Origin: Elusimicrobiales bacterium
GTDB lineage: Bacteria > Elusimicrobiota > Elusimicrobia > Elusimicrobiales > UBA9959
Direction: 5' to 3'
Assembly: GCA_024681855.1 (NCBI GenBank)
Contig: JAILAB010000031.1
Location: forward strand, 1 to 47,517
DNA: 47,517 nucleotides
Part shown: positions 41,994 through 47,517 of the stretch, piece after piece
Position numbering within the stretch: the stretch's first letter is position 1
How the letters are laid out: every line of letters begins with the position of its first letter
The notes under the pieces: model-generated
What the model was told of the DNA's origin: nothing
The model's input: the letters and a program-made list of their open reading frames with translations, nothing else
Database searches by the model: none
Program-made: the position numbers and the translations under genes

Positions 41994-43079
41994 ATGAAGA
42001 AAATTTTTTCAATTCTTGCTTTGCTGTCCCTTGTATCCCCGTCTTTTGCTGGAGATACCATAGATTTTGACCGCGGATTTAATTTTGAGCTTTATAGGGA
42101 AAACATGGAGTCTAGAATTCCTCCTCCTCCGATGCCTCACGGTTATGTGACTTCCCGTTATACTACAGGATGTCATACTTTCCGGGTGGCGCCAAGCTAT
42201 TCCTCAATCACTACGAATGCAGTAAATATAGAAAGCCGCGAGTACATAAACGAATGCCATTATGTATATGTGCCAGATCCTCAGCCTCCGCATCCAGGCC
42301 ACGGACATCATCCTGGCACAGGCCCTCAGCCGGGACATGGCAATCAGCCCGGTCACGGTCCTCAGCCCGGTCACGGACCTCATCCAGGACATGGCCCACA
42401 GCCTGGTCACGGTCCCAAACCAGGACATCACAAATCTGCTGCTGTGGAAATGCAGGACACAAAAGGCCAGCAGCTAGTATGCCGCGAACGTCCGGGAAGG
42501 ATATTTAATCATAGGGTTCGCCTCAATATCGGACAGCGCAATCTATATCCTTGGGAAACTGAGGAATTTACTGTTTGCGCGGAACAGGAAAGGGTATGGA
42601 TGTCTTCAAAGCGCACTCCTTATGTATATAATGTGCTGAACCCTTCATTTTATCAGATTAATTCCATAGAAACTTTTGACTTGAAGCCTTTATACCGCAA
42701 TCCTTCAGACCCGGATGAAAACGGCATTAATGTGATGTCATTCCGGCATGACAGCGGTTATTTTACCTTGCGTCTTGGAGACAGATGGCCGTTCGAATAT
42801 CAGGGCGAAAGAGTTCGCATAAGGGTGGAACTTTACAAAGACAAATTCCTTGTTGACAAAAAACTTGGTGAGAGAACCTATGAGTTTGATACAGCCAATG
42901 ATTATGAGATCCGTTTCAGCCGTGATGAGTTTGGCGGTGAGAAATCTATTGATTCCGATGAGCCGGAGACAAGAGCTAATAAGAAGTTTTTTGTAAAGTG
43001 GGGATTCCAGCGCATAGGCAATGTCTCAACTGACAGATATGTGAACAAAGGGAAAACCGAAAAGATTAACGCTGACTGA
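41994..43079 (+). CDS. Secreted protein with Gly-Pro-Gln-Pro-Gly-His repeats
   Basis: The 361-residue product has a signal peptide (FSILALLSLVSPSFA, cut near residue 19). Residues 100-146 are a tract of about seven hexapeptides of the form G-P-(Q/H/K)-P-G-H plus flanking HPGHGHHP, His-rich and proline-rich. The C-terminal 200 residues look like a beta-rich domain with aromatic and charged strands that I do not recognise. The His tract could bind metal ions or act as a spacer; this is inference. The gene has its own promoter and is followed by a strong terminator. Confidence 0.75.
   Translation: MKKIFSILALLSLVSPSFAGDTIDFDRGFNFELYRENMESRIPPPPMPHGYVTSRYTTGCHTFRVAPSYSSITTNAVNIESREYINECHYVYVPDPQPPHPGHGHHPGTGPQPGHGNQPGHGPQPGHGPHPGHGPQPGHGPKPGHHKSAAVEMQDTKGQQLVCRERPGRIFNHRVRLNIGQRNLYPWETEEFTVCAEQERVWMSSKRTPYVYNVLNPSFYQINSIETFDLKPLYRNPSDPDENGINVMSFRHDSGYFTLRLGDRWPFEYQGERVRIRVELYKDKFLVDKKLGERTYEFDTANDYEIRFSRDEFGGEKSIDSDEPETRANKKFFVKWGFQRIGNVSTDRYVNKGKTEKINAD
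42291..42432 (+). repeat. 18-bp tandem repeat tract coding for GPQPGH units
   Basis: About seven 18-base units encode the hexapeptide. Units use different synonymous codons (for example CAGCCCGGTCAC, CAGCCGGGACAT and CATCCAGGACAT), so the amino acids are conserved more than the bases. Confidence 0.85.
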
Positions 43080-43103
43080 GTTGTTTAAGAAAACAAAAAA
43101 ATC

Positions 43104-43137
43104 AAAAGACGCTCTTGAAGAAAGAGCGTCTTTTTTT
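43104..43137 (+). terminator. Rho-independent terminator of the GPQPGH-repeat gene
   Basis: A 12-bp stem AAAGACGCTCTT / AAGAGCGTCTTT encloses a GAAGA loop and runs into seven T. Confidence 0.93.
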
Positions 43138-43216
43138 GTGTCCTCTTCTATGATTTTATTTTTTCAATGCTTCTATATGCCATTTAATTAAACTATATTT
43201 TATTATTATAAAAAAG

Positions 43217-43222
43217 TATAAT
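43217..43222 (+). promoter_or_regulatory. -10 box of the envelope operon
   Basis: TATAAT lies 18 bases before the ATG at 43241, leaving a leader of about 11 bases that carries AGGAG at 43230-43234. Confidence 0.5.
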
Positions 43223-43240
43223 TTATATTAGGAGCATTAT

Positions 43241-44689
43241 ATGTTGAAAAGAATTTTATCTTTTTTCTTCGCAGGTTTTCTATCATTATTTTGTTTTTTT
43301 CCTGCCTTGGCACAGTCTGCTGGCATGCCTGCAGCTAAAACGAAGAAAGTTGATGTGCTTTTATTTACTTCTCCTTACTGTGGCCATTGTCAGCGGCTAA
43401 AAAAGGAATTTCTGCAGAGATTTATTGATAAGAACAAAGATAATATTGTCTTACATGATTTTGATACAACTACGCCTGACGGCAGCATAGCTTATGCTGA
43501 AACAGCAAAGCTTTACGGCAAAAAAGATGAAGGCGTTCCAGCGATGTTTGTGGGAGACTCTTTTCTTATAGGTTATCCTGATGACATTGGCGGCAATGCT
43601 GATAAAGCTGTGGCGAAAGCTATTTCAAATGGCGAAGAAACAAAGATGGGGGCAATAAAAAAGGTTTCTGCTTATAAGAATCTGCCCGATTTTATGAAAT
43701 TCTCTCAACAGCCGGAAGATGTGCCTAACATAAATCCTGACACAACAGTTCCGGCTTCTATAGAGCCGCCTGCTGAAACAGTTAAATCTTCCTCGGGTAA
43801 GCCTGAAGCCGAAGTTCAGGAATCCCCGGATGGCATTAATGGTTCAAAATTTAATCTGAGTGATTCTGAAGCGGATTCATCTTTAGCCGGGGGAACAGCT
43901 GCAGCTTCTTTAAGCAATGATTCAAAAAAGGAATTTTACCGCTCAAAATTCAGCGAGATAACATTATGGGCAATAATAAGCGCCGGACTCGCGGATGGCA
44001 TAAATCCATGTGCTTTTGCCGTAATAATTTTCTTTGTGTCATTCCTCGCTGTTTATAAATATGACCGCCGCGAGATAATAGCCGTAGGCGGTGCTTACTG
44101 CTTTGCAGTATTTCTTACTTATCTGCTTTTAGGCCTTGGACTGTTCCGTTTCCTTTACGCTTTTCAAGGCTTTCAGGCTGTAATGCTGGCCTTTAAGTAT
44201 CTTACTATTGCCCTTTGTGCGGTTTTCTTCCTTCTTACGCTGTATGATTTCATAATATATCAGAAGACTAAGAATGCTGACAGGGTTCTTCTTCAGCTTT
44301 CCAAGAAAAACAAGGAAAGAATACACAAGGTAACGCGTTTTTTCATGCGGGACAAGGAAAAGAGCCTGTTCAGGCTTACCTGCGCAGCATTTGTTTCCGG
44401 CATAATAATCTCTCTTGTGGAAGCAGTGTGCACCGGGCAGGTATATCTTCCCACGATAGCCCTTATACTTAAAGATACCGGCAGCGGCTATTTCTGGCGG
44501 GCAATGGAATATCTGCTTATTTACAATCTGATGTTCATTGTGCCTCTTGTAGCGGTACTGGCTCTGACTATTGCGGGATATGAGGCCAAAGGCTTCAATG
44601 CTTTCCTTAAGAAATACCTGGGGCTTACAAAGGCTGCCCTTTGCCTGGTTTTTCTTGCCCTGCTGATTATGCTCATTATTGAGATGTAA
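43241..44689 (+). CDS. Thioredoxin-DsbD fusion (thiol reductant transporter)
   Basis: The 482-residue protein has a signal peptide (cut near LAQ, residue 25), a thioredoxin-like domain with active site SPYCGHC (Cys47 and Cys50), a disordered Pro/Ser-rich linker (about 160-230), and a DsbD/CcdA membrane domain with Cys257 in GINPCAF and Cys397 in CTGQVYLPT plus about eight helices. It would carry reducing electrons from cytoplasmic thioredoxin across the membrane to its own periplasmic thioredoxin domain. In DsbD the thioredoxin domain is C-terminal; here it is N-terminal. It overlaps the next gene by one base. Confidence 0.9.
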   Translation: MLKRILSFFFAGFLSLFCFFPALAQSAGMPAAKTKKVDVLLFTSPYCGHCQRLKKEFLQRFIDKNKDNIVLHDFDTTTPDGSIAYAETAKLYGKKDEGVPAMFVGDSFLIGYPDDIGGNADKAVAKAISNGEETKMGAIKKVSAYKNLPDFMKFSQQPEDVPNINPDTTVPASIEPPAETVKSSSGKPEAEVQESPDGINGSKFNLSDSEADSSLAGGTAAASLSNDSKKEFYRSKFSEITLWAIISAGLADGINPCAFAVIIFFVSFLAVYKYDRREIIAVGGAYCFAVFLTYLLLGLGLFRFLYAFQGFQAVMLAFKYLTIALCAVFFLLTLYDFIIYQKTKNADRVLLQLSKKNKERIHKVTRFFMRDKEKSLFRLTCAAFVSGIIISLVEAVCTGQVYLPTIALILKDTGSGYFWRAMEYLLIYNLMFIVPLVAVLALTIAGYEAKGFNAFLKKYLGLTKAALCLVFLALLIMLIIEM

Positions 44690-46266
44690 TGAGCAGCTTT
44701 ACTGAAGCAAAGTGTTTGCATAATATGCTGCAAAGCGGAAAGAGACTGTGTCTTTTTATAATAATGTCTTTCTGCATTTTGCTTTATTCGCAAACATTAA
44801 GCTATGACTTGAGCTGGCTGGATGATTATTTTTTGCTCATAGAGGCAAAGCCTTTTCTGTCTGAGCTTAAGAATCTTCCGGCTTGTTTCCTTACTGATGC
44901 TTTCATAACGAACCCGATAGGCTTGTATAGACCCCTTCTTAATATTTCTTTCATGGCAGATGTGGCCCTTAACGGAGACAGCTTTTTTTTTAGCCATCTG
45001 TTCAATGTTTTGCTGCATGCCTGCTCAAGCTGTCTTTTCTTTTTATTTCTTTGCCGTTTTTCAATTTGCAAAAGCAGCGCGCTTATGCTTTCACTGCTTT
45101 TTGCCGCGCATCCGGCATCATCAGCCGCAGTTTCATGGATTCCAGGACGCAATGATCTTCTGCTGGCATTATTCGTATTCCCCGCATTTATATTTTTGGA
45201 TGAGTTCCGTATGCATGGAAGATTAAATCATGCGGTATTGTATGGAATTATGCTGTCTGCGGCATTATTTGTTAAAGAATCTGCTATTGCATTGCCTCCG
45301 CTCTGTTTTTTATGGCTGTTTCTTAATAGAAAAGATTCCAAAGCTGATAAGAGTTTTTTTCTTTTTGTATCTATATTGCCTATTCTAGCATGGGCAGGAT
45401 TGCGCTCCTTGGCTTATTTAGGCGAAACATCATTAAATTTTGCCGCCACATTAAAGAATATGGCATTTTTGCCAGCATTAGCCGGCAGAGCTGTTCTGCC
45501 TATTTTCCCTGTTCTTTTTTCTCCTTATAAGCTTTTAGGCCATTATTTGCTTTATAGTTCTGCAGCCATAGTTTTTTTTGTTTTACTGCTGTTGCCAATA
45601 ATTGTTAAAAAAACTGGTTTATGGAATAATTTTCCTTGCGTCAGCAAATGCGTATTAGCTATTGGAGGCAATGAGTCTGCTGAGTTAAACGGTATTGCGG
45701 AAAATACAGTTTACTTTGGCTTGGCATGGTTCTTTCTTTTTTTCATTCCTACTCTTGCTGCCGGAAACGGCATAGTGTCAGGCCAGCTTTTCTTTGAACA
45801 CCGTCTTTATGTGCCAATGGCTGGCCTAATGCTCTCGTTCTTGCCTTTTTTTGAATCCTTTTCTAAAAGAAGAAAATCATTATTTGTTCTTATGTCAGCC
45901 GCAGTTCTGTTTTTAGCTGCAATTTCTTTTTGCCATAGCAGTTTTTATAAGGACCGCTGCTCTTTTTGGGCGAGGGCTGTTCAGGATTCTCCAATGGAAT
46001 TTTCCAATTTTGTGCGTGCCGGAATGTTTGAGCATAAAAGACTTATTTATGGCGCAGCGGATTATTATTATAGAAAAGCGCTTGAGCTTAAGCCTGACCA
46101 GCCTCAGATTCATGCCAGCTTAGCCTCTATAGCATATAAGAGAGGGGACTATATCAGGGCGGAAGAAGAAATGCTGGCTGAGCTTGCCCTGAATCCTGAT
46201 TATATGCAGGGCCGGATATGGCTTGAAAAACTGCGTAAAGAAAAAAAACAGCTGATAAAAAAATGA
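44689..46266 (+). CDS. TMTC-like membrane glycosyltransferase with TPRs
   Basis: The 525-residue protein has about ten hydrophobic helices and then a TPR region (about residues 450-515, with AADYYYRKALELKPDQPQ). The first loop holds WLDDYF (Asp45/46), the metal-binding position in GT-C enzymes; AVSWIPGRNDLL and EHRLYVPMAG resemble the corresponding TMTC motifs. TMTC and PMT proteins transfer sugar from a lipid carrier to Ser/Thr of secreted proteins. A bacterial member would glycosylate periplasmic or surface proteins; the acceptor is unknown. ATGA overlap links it to surE. Confidence 0.78.
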   Translation: MSSFTEAKCLHNMLQSGKRLCLFIIMSFCILLYSQTLSYDLSWLDDYFLLIEAKPFLSELKNLPACFLTDAFITNPIGLYRPLLNISFMADVALNGDSFFFSHLFNVLLHACSSCLFFLFLCRFSICKSSALMLSLLFAAHPASSAAVSWIPGRNDLLLALFVFPAFIFLDEFRMHGRLNHAVLYGIMLSAALFVKESAIALPPLCFLWLFLNRKDSKADKSFFLFVSILPILAWAGLRSLAYLGETSLNFAATLKNMAFLPALAGRAVLPIFPVLFSPYKLLGHYLLYSSAAIVFFVLLLLPIIVKKTGLWNNFPCVSKCVLAIGGNESAELNGIAENTVYFGLAWFFLFFIPTLAAGNGIVSGQLFFEHRLYVPMAGLMLSFLPFFESFSKRRKSLFVLMSAAVLFLAAISFCHSSFYKDRCSFWARAVQDSPMEFSNFVRAGMFEHKRLIYGAADYYYRKALELKPDQPQIHASLASIAYKRGDYIRAEEEMLAELALNPDYMQGRIWLEKLRKEKKQLIKK

Positions 46267-47033
46267 AAGATAAAATAAGGATACTTGTTGTAAATGATGA
46301 CGGATACTTCGCAAAAGGCATTCACGCCCTTGCAGAGGCTTTAAGCGGCATAGGGAAAGTAACTGTGGTTGCGCCTGATTCGCAGAAGAGCGCAGTAAGT
46401 CATCTGCTTACAATAACTGATTCCATTCGCGTAAGGGAAGTTCCTTTTTCTGATGGAATCAAGGCTTATGCTGTTTCCGGAAGCCCGGCTGATTGCGGAA
46501 AGATTGCGGTAGCTTCTTTAATGAAAGCTAATCCGCCGGATTTGGTTGCTTCGGGCATAAATTTAGGCAATAATGCTGGCCTTAATGCTATTTATTCCGG
46601 CACGGTTGCTGCAGCAGCAGAAGCGGCAATGGCCGGTTTGCAGGCCTTTGCCATTTCTTTAGATGCTTTTTCCAATCCTGATTTTGGCCCTGCTGCCGAT
46701 TTTTCCGTAAAATTTGCGAAATATCTTCTCAGAAATCCATTGCCAAAAGGCATTGTGGCAAATATAAATGTTCCGGCTTTGCCGGCTGAAAAGATAAAAG
46801 GCTTTAAAATATCGGAACAGAGCATGTTGCGCTATAATGAGTGGTATGCCAGCCGCAATGATATTTATGGCCGCAGCCATTATTGGCTTGAGGGACAATA
46901 TGCTGCTGTAAATGACGGAAATGCGGATAGCGACATTTTCGCATTGGCAGCTGGATATATTTCCATTACTCCTTTGCATTTTGACCTTACTTCCCGCAAA
47001 GGAATTGAAATTCTTAAAAGAATAACTTTATGA
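46263..47033 (+). CDS. surE: 5'-/3'-nucleotidase SurE
   Basis: The 256-residue protein is SurE at full length. NDDG (Asp12/Asp13) starts the metal site, SGSPADC and SGINLGNN add further ligands, and YSGTVAAAAEA is the family signature. It removes phosphate from nucleoside monophosphates in the cytoplasm. Its pairing with envelope genes here is not explained by known SurE biology. Confidence 0.95.
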   Translation: MKDKIRILVVNDDGYFAKGIHALAEALSGIGKVTVVAPDSQKSAVSHLLTITDSIRVREVPFSDGIKAYAVSGSPADCGKIAVASLMKANPPDLVASGINLGNNAGLNAIYSGTVAAAAEAAMAGLQAFAISLDAFSNPDFGPAADFSVKFAKYLLRNPLPKGIVANINVPALPAEKIKGFKISEQSMLRYNEWYASRNDIYGRSHYWLEGQYAAVNDGNADSDIFALAAGYISITPLHFDLTSRKGIEILKRITL

Positions 47034-47038
47034 TTTTG

Positions 47039-47044
47039 TATAAT
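47039..47044 (+). promoter_or_regulatory. -10 box upstream of the TraF/PorV-like gene
   Basis: TATAAT begins six bases after the surE stop and lies 37 bases before the next ATG, which also has GAGGAG as a Shine-Dalgarno. The gene may be expressed separately as well as from the operon. Confidence 0.4.
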
Positions 47045-47080
47045 AAGGAAAAATTGAACTGCTGAAGAGGAGAGAACCAT

Positions 47081-47517
47081 ATGCTTAAAAAATTTATTCT
47101 CATGTTTGCGACAGTAATTGTTTTTGCATCGTCTGCTCATGCTGCACAGTGGCAAATTATGGGCACTCGTCCCATGGGCATGGGCGGCGCTTTCGTGGCT
47201 GTGGCAGAAGGCCCTATAGCCCAGTATTGGAATCCCGGCGGCCTTGTTAAGCATGATGATGACAATTATTCGGGTTTTCAGCTTCCAATAGGAATTACTG
47301 CTGAAGCTACCGGCTCAATAGCAGAAAATGCCAGCAAAATAGCTGATATGTCCAAAAAATTTGAAAGAATAAGTGACCTGCAGAAAGACGGCGGCAAAGT
47401 GAATGCTGATGATATGGCTGCTTTTGTTAAAACCATTGCGCTGCTTAAAGATCTGGCCAATGATGGAGATAAAGGCTTGGTAGTGGATGTGAATGCCGGG
47501 CTTGATTTTAAGTTTTC
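47081..47517 (+). CDS. TraF/PorV-like outer-membrane protein (3' end outside window)
   Basis: Only the first ~145 residues are visible; the frame is open to the window end. A signal peptide (FILMFATVIVFASSAHA) is cut near residue 21. The mature start, RPMGMGGAFVAVAEGPIAQYWNPGGL, has the G-M-GGAFVAVA...YWNP-GL motif of the FadL-like TraF/PorV outer-membrane barrels (PF13729 type). Its function may be transport or surface-protein handling. It follows surE by 47 bases with its own Shine-Dalgarno. Confidence 0.8.
   Translation, partial: MLKKFILMFATVIVFASSAHAAQWQIMGTRPMGMGGAFVAVAEGPIAQYWNPGGLVKHDDDNYSGFQLPIGITAEATGSIAENASKIADMSKKFERISDLQKDGGKVNADDMAAFVKTIALLKDLANDGDKGLVVDVNAGLDFKF

Noticed and set aside
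42291-42432. Possible CRISPR array
   Set aside because: The repeats are directly abutting 18-base coding units without spacers, inside an open frame.

Overview
The window reads as a chromosomal segment of a Gram-negative, diderm bacterium with moderate-to-low GC and short intergenic gaps. It encodes an autotransporter, two lipoproteins with lipoboxes, a TraF/PorV-like outer-membrane protein and a type IV pilin-like protein of the kind that is multiplied in Elusimicrobiota. Together with the hpf-hprK-rapZ-mannose PTS-HPr-EI block, this makes a gut-type Elusimicrobiota member my best guess (roughly 60%, from protein character only, with no 16S rRNA in view). Nothing looks like an integrated phage, plasmid, transposon or CRISPR array.

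Layout. 1-5125 (+): the 3' part of an autotransporter with a strong terminator, a small TIGR04076-type protein that looks leaderless, and a large Sel1-repeat protein. 5169-9380 (-): a compact methyltransferase / radical SAM / ATP-grasp / MFS-transporter set that resembles a small peptide-type natural-product cassette. 9489-13047 (-): a secreted transglutaminase-like protein, an M20 metallopeptidase and a short-chain dehydrogenase. 13191-13700 (+): a pilin-like protein.

13851-24866 (+): one long co-directional block in which genes overlap or sit a few bases apart. It holds ribosome hibernation factor hpf, hprK, rapZ, PTS EIIA, EIIB, a fused EIIC-EIID, HPr, EI, lepA, lepB, a coiled-coil zinc-ribbon protein and the RNase P RNA (rnpB). 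It joins phosphotransfer signalling and sugar uptake to translation and secretion genes. 25058-29047 (+): a TrpB-like PLP enzyme with unusual codon use, a CpXC protein, a short tRNA nucleotidyltransferase-family protein and a secreted beta-propeller-like protein.

29068-32789 (-): a response regulator and a very large PAS/GAF sensor that has a phospho-acceptor His but no ATP-binding kinase domain. 33114-35369 (+): recG and tRNA-His. 35544-37502 (-): a long-chain acyl-CoA synthetase. 37728-39668 (+): a DUF1836 regulator and a Sel1 lipoprotein. 39788-41803 (-): a lipoprotein form of an M49 (DPP III) peptidase. 41994-43079 (+): a secreted protein with a GPQPGH repeat tract. 43241-47517 (+): an envelope operon of thioredoxin-DsbD fusion, TMTC-like membrane glycosyltransferase, surE and the start of a TraF/PorV-like protein.

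The most interesting items are the 5169-9380 cassette, the sensor kinase without a catalytic domain, the EIIC-EIID fusion inside the hpf-hprK-rapZ superoperon, and a recurring pattern of -10 boxes placed 6-9 bases before start codons, which suggests leaderless mRNAs.
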